DNA of 64,000 nucleotides from Comamonas halotolerans (GTDB lineage: Bacteria > Pseudomonadota > Gammaproteobacteria > Burkholderiales > Burkholderiaceae_C): NCBI RefSeq assembly GCF_030162935.1, contig NZ_JASAUZ010000023.1:372001-436000 (forward strand). Direction: 5' to 3'. Position 1 is the first letter of the stretch. Each line of letters begins with the position of its first letter. The notes beneath the pieces are model-generated. The model saw nothing but the letters and a program-made list of their open reading frames with translations, made no database searches and had not been told where the DNA came from. This document shows positions 36,210 through 45,294 of the stretch, piece after piece. A program made the position numbers and the translations under genes.

Positions 36210-36226
36210 ATGCTAACAATGAGTAT
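36210..36226. promoter_or_regulatory. Palindromic operator-like site B downstream of the regulator gene
   Basis: ATGCTAA-CAA-TGAGTAT, sharing the same TGAGTAT arm and 3-base spacer as site A. A single TGAGATA half-site lies between them at 36194-36200. Site B is ten bases after the regulator stop codon and would act on the nadC promoter, about 60 bases upstream of its start. Confidence 0.6.
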
Positions 36227-36235
36227 AACCACCTG

Positions 36236-37162
36236 TCAAGCCCCACGCGCCAACGGAAGCTTGGTGCCTGCAGTCGCCCGCTCTTGAAGCACATCGCTGC
36301 GAAAGCGAAACAGCTTGGCAGGACGACCTGCCGCTCCGGCAGTCATCTGGCCGGTTTCCTCAACCAACGCCTGTTGCTCGATCAAACGCCGGAAATTCTG
36401 CTTATGCAAGTCACGTCCAGCCAAGGCTTCAACGGTCTGCTGCAATTGCAAAAGTGTAAATTCTGGTGGCATCAGCTCGTACACCACGGGACGGTATTTG
36501 ATCTTGGCACGCAGCCGGGCCATGCCGGTGGCCAGAATCCGACGGTGATCGTGTCGCATGGACAGCCCTGGAACCTGGGCACGCAAAGAAATTCCACGGC
36601 GCTGTGCTTCCTCAATCAAACCTGCCTCGAAAAGCAATTCATAGCGCTGCAACACCAAGTCTTCGTTCCAGGCTTGACCATCCACACCAAAGTTCACTGC
36701 CAGGCGCGCTTGCCGGGCCTTCTTCAACGCAGGATGGGCAGACTCGCTCACCCAAGCCTTCAGATGCGGCAGTATGGCCGCCTCCAACACCTCAGGCGCA
36801 CCATGACGCCAGTCTTCCCAAGGAAAGTAGCTGTACCAGTCCTGCCAGCTGGTTGCCCCTTGCGGGCTTTGTTCAGGCTCACACGTGAGGCCCAGATAGC
36901 TGATGGACAGCACATGAGCAGCTTCCGTGCGCTCACGATCTGCAAAGGTGTAAAGCTGCTCGACATAACCCAGCGAATGCTGGGTCTGGCTCTCCACCCA
37001 GGCCCTTAAGCCCGCTTGCAGTGAGCGATGCACCATTTGAAACGGCCCTGCAGGCAAAGCTTGCCCACACTGGGTGGTGAGCACCCGAGGCACTCCCTGA
37101 CTGACCGCCACCAGGACGGCCACCAGTTCTGCATGCAAAGCGGTGTCGTGGGCCTGATTCAA
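36236..37162 (-). CDS. NrtR/NadQ-like regulator of NAD biosynthesis
   Basis: 308 residues. The N-terminal part has the Nudix-regulator features VEQLYTFADRERT, VLSISYLGL and YSYFPWEDWR; I see no intact Nudix box, so it is probably not a hydrolase. The C-terminal winged helix is YRPVVYELMPPEFTLLQLQQTVEAL to LHKQNFRRLI, ending GRPAKLFRF, typical of this group. It sits directly upstream of nadC and two palindromes lie in between, so control of nadC is a strong inference. Its start is one base after the ychF stop, so it is read from the ychF transcript. NadQ and NrtR are related; I cannot separate them firmly. Confidence 0.8.
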   Translation of the reverse strand: MNQAHDTALHAELVAVLVAVSQGVPRVLTTQCGQALPAGPFQMVHRSLQAGLRAWVESQTQHSLGYVEQLYTFADRERTEAAHVLSISYLGLTCEPEQSPQGATSWQDWYSYFPWEDWRHGAPEVLEAAILPHLKAWVSESAHPALKKARQARLAVNFGVDGQAWNEDLVLQRYELLFEAGLIEEAQRRGISLRAQVPGLSMRHDHRRILATGMARLRAKIKYRPVVYELMPPEFTLLQLQQTVEALAGRDLHKQNFRRLIEQQALVEETGQMTAGAAGRPAKLFRFRSDVLQERATAGTKLPLARGA

Positions 37163-37163
37163 T

Positions 37164-38258
37164 TTAGACGTTGAACAAGAAGTTCATCACATCGCCATCC
37201 TTGACGATATATTCCTTGCCTTCCGCGCGCATCTTGCCAGCGTCCTTGGCCCCCTGCTCACCCTTGAAGGCAATGAAATCTTCAAATGCAATGGTTTGCG
37301 CGCGGATAAAGCCGCGCTCAAAGTCACCGTGAATCACGCCAGCCGCCTGGGGGGCGGTAGCCCCTACACGCACTGTCCAGGCGCGCACCTCCTTGACACC
37401 TGCGGTGAAGTAGGTCTGCAGACCCAGCAGCTTGAAGCCGGCACGGATCAGCCGGTTCAGTCCAGGTTCTTCCAAGCCCAGCTCCTGCAGGAACATATCG
37501 CGGTCTTCATCTTCCATTTCGGACATTTCCGCTTCAATCTTGGCGCAAATGGCCACCACGGGAGCGCCCTGGGCATCGGCATATTCCTTCAAGCGATCCA
37601 GCAGGGGGTTGTTTTCAAAGCCATCTTCGGCCACGTTACCCACAAACATGGCGGGCTTGGCAGTGATCAGGCAGAAAGGCTTGAGCAGCGGCGCATCTTC
37701 CTTGGAAACAGGCACCACGCGGGCAGGCTTGCCTTCATTGAGCGCCTCCTGAATGGGCGTGAGCAAAGACACCAGCTTGGCTGCTTCCTTGTCATTGCCT
37801 GACTTGGCCGCCTTGGAGTAGCGGTTCAGCGCCTTCTCCACCGTAGCCAGATCAGCCAGACACAATTCGGTCTGAATGACTTCGATGTCCGCAATCGGAT
37901 CCACACGACCGGCCACGTGGATCACGTTGGGGTCTTCAAAGCAACGCACCACGTTCACGATGGCATCAGTTTCGCGGATGTGCGCCAAGAACTGGTTGCC
38001 CAGGCCCTCGCCCTTGGATGCACCGGCCACCAAACCCGCAATGTCCACAAACTCCACAATGGCAGGAACAATGCGTTCAGGCGAAATGATTTCGGCCAGC
38101 TGATTCAGGCGTGGATCAGGCACTTCCACTACGCCCGTGTTGGGTTCAATCGTGCAGAAGGGATAGTTCTCGGCGGCGATGCCAGCCTTGGTCAGCGCGT
38201 TGAAAAGGGTGGACTTGCCAACGTTGGGCAGGCCCACGATGCCGCATTTGAGGCTCAT
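37164..38258 (-). CDS. ychF: Redox-regulated ATPase / OBG-type GTPase YchF
   Basis: 364-residue OBG-family P-loop protein. The nucleotide motifs are [34 protein letters not shown], and NVAEDGF in the altered G4 region, which fits the ATP preference of YchF. The C-terminal TGS domain ends with [12 protein letters not shown]. The upstream region to 38545 (287 bases) holds its promoter and a terminator of the next gene. Confidence 0.97.
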   Translation of the reverse strand: MSLKCGIVGLPNVGKSTLFNALTKAGIAAENYPFCTIEPNTGVVEVPDPRLNQLAEIISPERIVPAIVEFVDIAGLVAGASKGEGLGNQFLAHIRETDAIVNVVRCFEDPNVIHVAGRVDPIADIEVIQTELCLADLATVEKALNRYSKAAKSGNDKEAAKLVSLLTPIQEALNEGKPARVVPVSKEDAPLLKPFCLITAKPAMFVGNVAEDGFENNPLLDRLKEYADAQGAPVVAICAKIEAEMSEMEDEDRDMFLQELGLEEPGLNRLIRAGFKLLGLQTYFTAGVKEVRAWTVRVGATAPQAAGVIHGDFERGFIRAQTIAFEDFIAFKGEQGAKDAGKMRAEGKEYIVKDGDVMNFLFNV

Positions 38259-38490
38259 GGAAAATCCTTGTGTATCAATGCACTACCAGGCACCGCACCC
38301 GCGTGGCCGAAGTGCCCGATCCGCATTCCGGCGTATTCGGTATTCTGAAGAGGTGTGACAACTAGCGCTCTGCCAAAGCAGGATTTGGTGCTCGTAAAGT
38401 CACGAAAAACTATGCTGATTGTAATGATCAGCAAATCTCTGCTGGCGCGCAGCAGATTGCCAGGTTTTTTTCAGATGACTGCAAAGCAAA

Positions 38491-38526
38491 AAGCAGGCAG
38501 CCCCAAGAAAAGGGGCTGGCCTGCTT
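38491..38526 (-). terminator. Terminator of the small lipoprotein gene
   Basis: AAGCAGGCAGCCCC (38491-38504) pairs with GGGGCTGGCCTGCTT (38512-38526) with one bulged base and a 7-base loop. On the minus strand it is followed by TTTTGCTTTG. It is 20 bases after the stop of the lipoprotein gene at 38546. Confidence 0.8.
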
Positions 38527-38545
38527 GAACTCAAAAATAGAGAAT

Positions 38546-38845
38546 TTATTTCGCTGCGCGTGGTTTGCACTGCAGTTGCAACAAGCGATGGGTTGAGCTG
38601 TCCACACTGCTGCCTGGCTCACGCAATGGACGGATACGCAGGTCAAGGAAGCCTCGGTTACCGCACAACTGCTTGATGGTGGCTTCACACTTTCTCAAGT
38701 CATCGTAGCGTGTGTCGCACACCAGTGCATGTTCATAGTCAGGCGTGGCTACATAAGGTGCCGCATCTCTCATCATGGGATCTGTCTGGGTGGCACATCC
38801 AGCCAAGGCCAGAGCAGCAGTTGCGGCCAACAGCATGTATTTCAT
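38546..38845 (-). CDS. Small lipoprotein of unknown function
   Basis: 99 residues. Signal peptide with lipobox LALAGC17. The mature part has cysteines at CDTRYDDLRKCEATIKQLCGNRG and near the end (LQLQCKP), so two disulfides are likely in the periplasm. I do not recognise the family. It has its own terminator and lies upstream of ychF on the same strand. Confidence 0.72.
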   Translation of the reverse strand: MKYMLLAATAALALAGCATQTDPMMRDAAPYVATPDYEHALVCDTRYDDLRKCEATIKQLCGNRGFLDLRIRPLREPGSSVDSSTHRLLQLQCKPRAAK

Positions 38846-38895
38846 AAGTCAACTCCTCCAAAATTGATCGGCATCTTAACGAAACACGCCCAGCG

Positions 38896-39786
38896 TTAGT
38901 CAAATTTTAGTTGCCCGCCTACAACTTGGCCCACACGCAGCAACTGACCCGCACCTTGCGCAACCACAGCGTTCATGCCGAAGGTGATAGCACCATTGAG
39001 ACGTGCATCCTGGCGGTACTGGGCAATGGTGTGCCCGACCTCCGGGCTAGACTGCGCCGTGCGCGGATCAATATTGGGGATGGGGCAACGTGAGCAAGGC
39101 TTGCCCAGCCGGATAGCCACAGGCTCCTGCGCTTCGATCCAAACCGTCTCTATAAAGTCTTCTTCATGCTCGGCCAGCCCGTCGAGCACGATGTTGGCAC
39201 GAAAACGCAGCCCATCCACCGCAATATGGCCCTGAGCCTGCAACCTTGCATTCAGGGCTTCGAAGGCAGAGCTGGTCGTCACCAGCAGGGGATAGCCGTC
39301 GGCAAATTGATTAGGCGCCTTGATCCCGCCGGTCCACTTGGTGTTCGACAGCCGTTGCTGCGCAGGGTCGAAGCGAACCAGACGGCACTCACGCTGCAAT
39401 GCCAGGCTGAACCACTGAGCGGCTTGCTGCCCCATATCCCAAGCCTCGAGCTGGCTATTCCATACCTGCACGGCGATTTGCGGCGCTTGCGCCATGAATG
39501 GCAGTTTCAATGGCACAGCCAAATCACTCAGTCCGGGAAAACTCAATCTCAGCAAACCAGCAGCAAGATCCAGATGGGGTTGCACCAAAGCCATCTGTGC
39601 AACTTCACGCTGGGTGATAAACACGCCTTCCGGGTCCACTACCATCCAGGCACGATCCCACTCCAGCCCGGTAGGCAGCAACTTTGCCTCCTGCACAGCG
39701 ATGCCTGCACAGGACTTGATAGGAAACACCCACAGTGCGCCAATGGTGCCCGTGACATCCGCTTGATCGATGGAAAAGACTGTCAT
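38896..39786 (-). CDS. MOSC domain protein (YcbX-like)
   Basis: 296 residues. An N-terminal MOSC_N beta-barrel domain (GALWVFPIKSCAGI, LEWDRAWMVVDPEG, FITQRE) is followed by a MOSC domain with the conserved cysteine in GKPCSRCPIPNIDP. MOSC proteins bind molybdenum cofactor; YcbX acts in detoxification of N-hydroxylated bases. ATG 39786 is chosen because the upstream extension is low-similarity. No ferredoxin domain is seen at the C terminus, unlike E. coli YcbX. Confidence 0.9.
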   Translation of the reverse strand: MTVFSIDQADVTGTIGALWVFPIKSCAGIAVQEAKLLPTGLEWDRAWMVVDPEGVFITQREVAQMALVQPHLDLAAGLLRLSFPGLSDLAVPLKLPFMAQAPQIAVQVWNSQLEAWDMGQQAAQWFSLALQRECRLVRFDPAQQRLSNTKWTGGIKAPNQFADGYPLLVTTSSAFEALNARLQAQGHIAVDGLRFRANIVLDGLAEHEEDFIETVWIEAQEPVAIRLGKPCSRCPIPNIDPRTAQSSPEVGHTIAQYRQDARLNGAITFGMNAVVAQGAGQLLRVGQVVGGQLKFD

Positions 39787-39894
39787 GCGCTTATTGTGAC
39801 GCGATGACTTTGTCTTTGTGTCATCTGCAACACTCTTGATTTGGGGAAGCCGTCCTTCCCAACGGCTGCTGCCAGCCCTCCTACAATGCGAAAC

Positions 39895-41034
39895 ATGGCG
39901 CAAACCTTTGATGTATGTATCCGCGGAGCCGGCATTGTCGGCCGCACCCTGGCACTTTTACTGGCGCGCGAGCGCCTGCGCGTGGCTTTGGTGGCAACGC
40001 CACTCTCGGCCGCCATGCCGACCGATATCAGAGCCTATGCACTCAACACCAACTCCAAGCAACTGCTGGAATCTTTGCGTACTTGGCCCGATGAACAGCA
40101 CGCCACGCCGGTCAAACACATGGAAGTGCATGGTGATGTGGATGGCAGCGTGCACTTTGATGCAGGCGCCCAAGGCGTAGATGCGCTGGCATGGATTGTT
40201 GATGTTCCTGCACTGGAGCAACGCTTGGCCGAGGCCGTGCGCTACCAGCCACAGGTCGAAGTCGTGCAGTCCCCCGTGCAAGCACCGCTGACTGCCATCT
40301 GCGAAGGTCGTGCCAGCGCTACCCGCTCAGAGTTGGGCGTGGAGTTTGATATCACTCCTTATGGACAGCACGCAATTGCCACACGCTTGGATTGCGAACA
40401 GCCTCATGGCCAGGTGGCACGCCAGTGGTTTTCTCCACAAGGGATTCTGGCGCTCCTTCCCATTGATGGTGAGAACGGTCACAGTGTCGCTGTGGTGTGG
40501 TCGGTTGCACAGGCGGATGCCGACCACTGGAAGAACACCGATGAGGCCACATTCATACAAGCCCTGATGGACATCAGCCAAGGCAGTTTGGGGCAACTGA
40601 CATTGCAAGGACCTCGCATGTCGTGGCCACTGCAGCAAGCCATTGCCAAGCGCTGGTGCGGGCCTTTGCCTGGCACCTCTGAATCGCGTACACCCAACAG
40701 TTGGGTGCTGGCAGGTGATGCAGCTCACAATGTGCACCCACTTGCAGGCCAGGGGCTGAACATTGGCTTGGCCGACGTGCAAGCCCTTTCCCGCATTCTG
40801 CAGGCACGTGACGAATGGCGCAGCACGGGAGACTTGAAGCTGCTGCGCCGCTATGAGCGAGAGCGCAAAGCAGGCCTGGCTCCATTAGGACTGGCCATGG
40901 ATGGGCTGCAGCAACTCTTCAGCCGTTCTGAAGCGCCCTTACAGGCGCTCAGAAACTTTGGCTTGCGCAGTTTTGAGCGCAGCGGCCCCATCAAGGACTG
41001 GGCCGCCCGCCAGGCCATGGGCCTGGAGCGTTAA
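39895..41034 (+). CDS. UbiH/UbiF-family FAD-dependent hydroxylase
   Basis: 379-residue flavin monooxygenase of ubiquinone ring modification. Rossmann motif CIRGAGIVGRTLALLLA at the N terminus, central DG-type segment, and the UbiH/COQ6 signature GDAAHNVHPLAGQGLNIGLAD near residue 275. Which ring position it hydroxylates (UbiH, UbiF, UbiI, UbiM type) cannot be told. Start could also be ATG 39886. It is divergent from the MOSC gene and followed by dsbC. Confidence 0.9.
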   Translation: MAQTFDVCIRGAGIVGRTLALLLARERLRVALVATPLSAAMPTDIRAYALNTNSKQLLESLRTWPDEQHATPVKHMEVHGDVDGSVHFDAGAQGVDALAWIVDVPALEQRLAEAVRYQPQVEVVQSPVQAPLTAICEGRASATRSELGVEFDITPYGQHAIATRLDCEQPHGQVARQWFSPQGILALLPIDGENGHSVAVVWSVAQADADHWKNTDEATFIQALMDISQGSLGQLTLQGPRMSWPLQQAIAKRWCGPLPGTSESRTPNSWVLAGDAAHNVHPLAGQGLNIGLADVQALSRILQARDEWRSTGDLKLLRRYERERKAGLAPLGLAMDGLQQLFSRSEAPLQALRNFGLRSFERSGPIKDWAARQAMGLER

Positions 41035-41112
41035 GCCTAAGCCTATTCATGCCAAGGGAACCTTTTGCTCCCCCGACCACCCAATAACTTTTTATTCACC
41101 GGAATCTGTGCC

Positions 41113-41826
41113 ATGAAATTGTTCGCCACAGCGTTGTTGGCTACTGCTGCTTGGGGTTGCGCCATCGCAGCCCAGCCTCAAGACCAAATCACCAAGACCT
41201 TGGCTGAGCGCATTCCTCAATTGCAGCAAGTCGATGAGGTCAAACCAACACCCATGAAAGGCTTGTACGAGGTACGCATCGGTACCGATGTGTTCTATTC
41301 CAACGAGACTGGTGACTATCTGATCCAGGGTGAGTTGATTGACACCAAGGCACAGCGAAACCTGACCGAAGACCGTATCAACCAGCTCACATCTGTGGAC
41401 TTCAAGAACCTGCCTTTGAACGATGCCATCAAGATCGTGCATGGCAAGGGTGAGCGCAAGCTGGCGGTTTTTGAAGACCCGAACTGCGGTTACTGCAAGC
41501 GCTTTGAGCGTGACCTGCAAAACGTAGACAACGTGACTGTCTATCTGTTTCTATACCCCATCCTGAGCCGAGACTCAGCCGAGAAGTCGCGCAATATCTG
41601 GTGCGCCAAAAACAGTGCCAAGACTTGGCATGATCTGATGCTCAGGGACAAAACACCCGCTGCCGCCAGCTGCGATATCGACGCTATTGAGCGCAACCTG
41701 GCCCTGGGTCGCAAGCACAAGATCACAGGCACACCCACACTGATCTTTGCGGACAACACCCGTGTGCCGGGCGCTATCCCCGCCAGCGAGGTTGAAAAAT
41801 ACCTTAACGCCGCACACAAAAAGTAA
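41113..41826 (+). CDS. dsbC: Thiol:disulfide interchange protein DsbC
   Basis: Periplasmic disulfide isomerase, 237 residues. A signal peptide ends near AIAA. The N-terminal dimerisation domain includes VKPTPMKGLYEVRIGTDVFY. The thioredoxin domain has the redox site C125-G-Y-C128, a second cysteine pair (IWCAKN and AASCD), and the cis-proline loop ITGTPTLIFADNTRVPG. ATG 41113 begins a clean signal peptide. Confidence 0.96.
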   Translation: MKLFATALLATAAWGCAIAAQPQDQITKTLAERIPQLQQVDEVKPTPMKGLYEVRIGTDVFYSNETGDYLIQGELIDTKAQRNLTEDRINQLTSVDFKNLPLNDAIKIVHGKGERKLAVFEDPNCGYCKRFERDLQNVDNVTVYLFLYPILSRDSAEKSRNIWCAKNSAKTWHDLMLRDKTPAAASCDIDAIERNLALGRKHKITGTPTLIFADNTRVPGAIPASEVEKYLNAAHKK

Positions 41827-41841
41827 GAGTAAGCGCTTCAT

Positions 41842-41865
41842 GACAGGCTGCCCAGGCAGCCTGTC
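41842..41865. repeat. Near-perfect palindrome after dsbC
   Basis: GACAGGCTGCC (41842-41852) and GGCAGCCTGTC (41855-41865) form an 11-base inverted repeat with a 2-base centre, 15 bases after the dsbC stop. No T run follows, so it may be a weak terminator or an mRNA-stabilising hairpin. Confidence 0.6.
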
Positions 41866-41920
41866 TCACTTGCGGCATTGCCGCCCGGCATGCCGCGGAT
41901 GTACCCCACACCGTACCGCC

Positions 41921-43675
41921 ATGCCTCCAACCAACTCCTCTTTGCACTACAGCGTCGCCTTGCATGACCTGCACGCGCACCTGTACCGCGTCACCCTCAC
42001 CATCTCCCAACCCAGCGTCCAGCAGCGGCTATCTTTGCCCGTATGGATTCCTGGCAGTTATCTGGTGCGTGAGTTCGCCAAGAATCTGCAGAACCTGCGC
42101 GCCCACCAAGGTGAGCACACGATCGAAGTCCAGCAGTTGAACAAACACGAATGGGAAGTCAGTTGCCAGACCCATCTGCCCTTGGTAGTGAGCTATGAAG
42201 TCAGTGCCTATGACACTTCGGTACGCACGGCCTGGCTGGATCAGCGCCGCGGCTTTTTCAACGGCACCAGCCTCCTGCTGCGCGTGCACGGCCAGGAAGC
42301 ACAGCCCCATCAGCTGCATGTTCAGCCTTGCGCCACAGTGCCAAAATGGCAGCTGGCGACAGGTCTGCCTGCGACTGCTGTCGATGCGCAAGGCTTTGGC
42401 ACCTATATAGCCCGGGATTACGACCAGTTGGTGGACTGCCCCGTTGAGATGGGCGATTTCTGGAGTGGCAGCTTTGTTGCCGCAGGCGTGCCGCACCGCT
42501 TTGTGGTGGCTGGCGCGCCCGCCTCCTTCGACGGTGAACGCTTGCTGCGCGACACCCAGAAAATTTGCGAAGCGGAAATCAACTTCTGGGGCTCAGCACC
42601 TCATAGCAACTACGTGTTCATGCTGAACGTGACACACGATGGCTATGGTGGCCTGGAGCACTGCAACTCCACCGCCCTGATCTGCAGCCGCCCGGATCTG
42701 CCTCGCCTGGGCACAGACAAGGCCAGCGACGGGTACATCCAGCTTCTGGGACTGATCAGCCACGAATACTTTCATACCTGGAACGTCAAGCGTCTGCGTC
42801 CCGCCGAACTGGTGCCCTACAACTATGACCAGGAAAACTACACCCAGTTGCTATGGTTCTTCGAAGGCTTCACCAGCTATTACGATGACTTGCTGCTGCG
42901 CCGCGCAGGGTTGATCGACAACGCCCAGTACCTCAAACTCATCACAAAAACGCTCAATCAGGTTCAGCAAACACCAGGACGTCTGGTACAAAGCGTGGCC
43001 CAATCGAGTTTTGATGCGTGGATCAAGTATTACCGCCAGGACGAAAATACCGCCAACATCACTGTCAGTTATTACACCAAGGGCGCATTGGTTGCCATGT
43101 GTCTGGACCTGAAGCTGCGCCAGGAAGGCCGGGCCAGCCTGGATGCTGTGATGCGTGGCTTGTGGCAACGCTGTCAGGGTGGCGCCATGACCGAAACCGA
43201 TGTACTCAGTGAGCTACAAGCCCAGACAGGCCGTAGCTGGCAGACAGAGCTACAGGCCTGGGTCCACGGGACTGACGAACTTCCGTTGCAAGAATTGCTG
43301 GCCGCCCACGGTGTGAAAGCAGAAACGGACAAACCCGCCCCTGCACAGGCTTTGGGCCTGCGGGTGCAAGAGATCCACAGCGTGCTTATCAAGCAAGTCT
43401 TGCGCGGTGGTTTGGCCGAACAAGCAGGGATGATGGCTGGCGATGAGTGGTATGGTCTGAAGTTATCCAGTAGCTCCCAAGCATGGCGTTTGACCAAATT
43501 GGAGGAGCTGGAGTTCTACGTGCCACACGGCACCACCTCGGTAATCGCCTTGATTGCCCGCGACCGCCAACTGCTACAACTATCGCTTTCTCTGCCCTGT
43601 GCCGGCGCGCCCATCTCCAACTACCAACTCAGCGTCACCGATGCTGCGGTTGTTGACCGCTGGCTAGCGCTGTAA
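41921..43675 (+). CDS. M61 family aminopeptidase with PDZ domain
   Basis: 584-residue metallopeptidase of the glycyl aminopeptidase (M61) family. Catalytic zinc motif H281-E-Y-F-H285 with third ligand E315 (FFEGFTSYY), preceded by NVTHDGYGGLEHCNST. The C-terminal part forms a PDZ-like domain (ALGLRVQEIHSVLIKQVLRGGLAEQAGMM). No signal peptide is seen from ATG 41921, so it is probably cytoplasmic. The longer frame upstream overlaps dsbC and is not used. Confidence 0.92.
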   Translation: MPPTNSSLHYSVALHDLHAHLYRVTLTISQPSVQQRLSLPVWIPGSYLVREFAKNLQNLRAHQGEHTIEVQQLNKHEWEVSCQTHLPLVVSYEVSAYDTSVRTAWLDQRRGFFNGTSLLLRVHGQEAQPHQLHVQPCATVPKWQLATGLPATAVDAQGFGTYIARDYDQLVDCPVEMGDFWSGSFVAAGVPHRFVVAGAPASFDGERLLRDTQKICEAEINFWGSAPHSNYVFMLNVTHDGYGGLEHCNSTALICSRPDLPRLGTDKASDGYIQLLGLISHEYFHTWNVKRLRPAELVPYNYDQENYTQLLWFFEGFTSYYDDLLLRRAGLIDNAQYLKLITKTLNQVQQTPGRLVQSVAQSSFDAWIKYYRQDENTANITVSYYTKGALVAMCLDLKLRQEGRASLDAVMRGLWQRCQGGAMTETDVLSELQAQTGRSWQTELQAWVHGTDELPLQELLAAHGVKAETDKPAPAQALGLRVQEIHSVLIKQVLRGGLAEQAGMMAGDEWYGLKLSSSSQAWRLTKLEELEFYVPHGTTSVIALIARDRQLLQLSLSLPCAGAPISNYQLSVTDAAVVDRWLAL

Positions 43676-43740
43676 GCACTTACGGGCAGTGCTTGGTTAT
43701 AGTCATAGCTGCCACACACATGACTATTAGGAGATAAGCC

Positions 43741-44520
43741 TTGGCATACGAAATGATCGAAGTCCGTGTTGAAGCGGACAAAGTGGGCATCATCACCCTG
43801 AACCGCCCCAAGCAACTCAACGCCCTGAACGACCAGCTCATGAATGAGCTGGGCGAAGCCCTCAAGGCCTTTGACGCTGACGAAAAAATCGGCTGCATGA
43901 TCATCACGGGCAGCGAGCGCGCCTTTGCCGCCGGTGCCGACATCGGTGCCATGGCCAAGTACAGCTTTGCTGATGCCTACAAAGGGAACTACATCACCCG
44001 CAACTGGGAAACCATTCGCAGCATTCGCAAGCCGGTCATCGCTGCCGTCAGCGGCTTTGCACTCGGGGGAGGCTGCGAATTGGCGATGATGTGCGATTTC
44101 ATCATCGCTGCGGACAATGCCAAGTTTGGCCAACCCGAAATCAAGCTGGGCGTGATTCCCGGTGCTGGCGGTACCCAGCGCCTGCCCCGTGCCGTGGGAA
44201 AATCCAAAGCCATGGACATGGCATTGACAGCCCGCATGATGGATGCCACCGAGGCTGAACGCGCCGGCTTGGTCAGCCGCGTAGTTCCCTATGACAAGCT
44301 AGCCGACGAGGCCCTGGGCGCCGCCATCACCATCAGTGGTTTCTCGCAGATTGCAGTCATGGCCGCCAAGGAGTCCGTCAATCGCGCCTTTGAAGGCAGC
44401 CTGAATGACGGGGTGATGTTCGAGCGTCGCCTGTTCCATGCCCTGTTTGCCACCCAAGATCAAAAGGAAGGCATGGACGCCTTTATAAACAAGCGCTCCG
44501 CGAACTTCGTCCACCTCTAA
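43741..44520 (+). CDS. Enoyl-CoA hydratase (crotonase family)
   Basis: 259 residues. The oxyanion-hole segment is [10 protein letters not shown], the catalytic glutamates are E113 (GGGCELAM) and E133 (GQPEIKLG), and [14 protein letters not shown] follows. Length and motifs match short-chain enoyl-CoA hydratase of fatty acid or amino acid breakdown. The start is TTG 43741: AGGAG stands nine bases before it and the family starts [10 protein letters not shown], while the next ATG would shorten the first strand. Confidence 0.93.
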   Translation: MAYEMIEVRVEADKVGIITLNRPKQLNALNDQLMNELGEALKAFDADEKIGCMIITGSERAFAAGADIGAMAKYSFADAYKGNYITRNWETIRSIRKPVIAAVSGFALGGGCELAMMCDFIIAADNAKFGQPEIKLGVIPGAGGTQRLPRAVGKSKAMDMALTARMMDATEAERAGLVSRVVPYDKLADEALGAAITISGFSQIAVMAAKESVNRAFEGSLNDGVMFERRLFHALFATQDQKEGMDAFINKRSANFVHL

Positions 44521-44535
44521 AACTTGATATATAAT
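44507..44535 (+). promoter_or_regulatory. Promoter of the tRNA-Met pair
   Basis: A perfect TATAAT -10 box is at 44530-44535, followed by a G/C-rich discriminator CGCG, 12 bases before the first tRNA. The -35 region (TTCGTC near 44506-44511, 18-base spacer) is weak and lies inside the end of the upstream gene. The GC-rich discriminator is typical of stringently controlled stable RNA promoters. Confidence 0.6.
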
Positions 44536-44546
44536 CGCGTTCTCTT

Positions 44547-44623
44547 GGTCGTATAGCTCAGTTGGTTAGAGCGCAGCATTCATAATGCTGATGTCGTAGG
44601 TTCAAGTCCCACTACGACCACCA
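44547..44623 (+). tRNA. tRNA-Met (CAT), copy 1
   Basis: 77 bases including CCA. Acceptor stem GGTCGTA pairs with TACGACC; anticodon stem CAGCA/TGCTG with loop TTCATAA gives anticodon CAT. The sequence fits an elongator tRNA-Met; the initiator's unpaired first base and anticodon G-C pairs are absent. A tRNA-Ile with CAT (lysidine-modified) is an unlikely alternative. The T stem GTAGG/CCCAC has an A51-C63 mismatch. Confidence 0.93.
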
Positions 44624-44629
44624 GAGTTC

Positions 44630-44706
44630 GGTCGTATAGCTCAGTTGGTTAGAGCGCAGCATTCATAATGCTGATGTCGTAGGTTCAAGTCCCACTACGA
44701 CCACCA
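44630..44706 (+). tRNA. tRNA-Met (CAT), copy 2
   Basis: Identical in all 77 bases to the first copy, including the A51-C63 mismatch in the T stem. It follows after a 6-base spacer (GAGTTC), so the two are certainly one transcript. Confidence 0.93.
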
Positions 44707-44712
44707 AAATAC

Positions 44713-44750
44713 AAAACCCCGCAGCGCGCAAGCACTGCGGGGTTTTTCTT
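44713..44750 (+). terminator. Terminator of the tRNA operon
   Basis: AAAACCCCGCAG (44713-44724) and CTGCGGGGTTTT (44735-44746) form a perfect 12-base-pair stem with a T run (TTTTTCTTTT). It is seven bases after the second tRNA. Confidence 0.9.
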
Positions 44751-44764
44751 TTGCTTCACCGTAA

Positions 44765-45184
44765 CTACTTAACGGTTCCGCCATCCAGCTTGTTGGTTTC
44801 GCCATCCCCCTGGGCATTGGTAATTACGGCGGCCATTCCCGCTGCGGGGGTCACACCACCTTGCTCCTCAGACGGCTCTGCCGTACTGGCTTGCGGCTGG
44901 ATTACTTCCAGATTGGCAACTGGATCTGGCAACGGAACACCCGCTGGCAATGGCTCCCGGATGTCCGCTTTGGCCACCGGTAACACATCCTGGCTGCGCA
45001 AGTAACTGTCAGAGCCCAATAGTGGTTTTTTGGGTGCCGGTTGATCAAAACGATCCGCCTGTCCCATCGGGAAAGTATCCGCACGCAAGATCGGACCTTC
45101 ATCCTGACAAGCCGACAGCAATGCCATCACACTGACGGCAGCAGCGCTGGCAATGTAAAAACGAATGGGTATTGGTGTGAGCAT
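44765..45184 (-). CDS. Small lipoprotein of unknown function
   Basis: 139 residues. Signal peptide with lipobox LLSAC26; the mature part is Pro-, Ala- and Gln-rich and probably unstructured. AGGAGG is eight bases before the ATG, a strong start. I do not recognise the family. It faces the tRNA terminator. Confidence 0.75.
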   Translation of the reverse strand: MLTPIPIRFYIASAAAVSVMALLSACQDEGPILRADTFPMGQADRFDQPAPKKPLLGSDSYLRSQDVLPVAKADIREPLPAGVPLPDPVANLEVIQPQASTAEPSEEQGGVTPAAGMAAVITNAQGDGETNKLDGGTVK

Positions 45185-45294
45185 GACAACTTCCTCCTGA
45201 AGTTATTGATACTCCACACCCAAGGCCTGCTTGTATGTCAGCCAAATCCCTGTAGCTTGTCAATCAAAAAGAGCAAACAGCCTGGCTAGATTTC

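Noticed and set aside
44547-44706. The tandem tRNA pair as an integration (att) site or mobile element end.
   Set aside because: The repeat is two complete tRNA genes with a common promoter and terminator, and no integrase or foreign genes adjoin.
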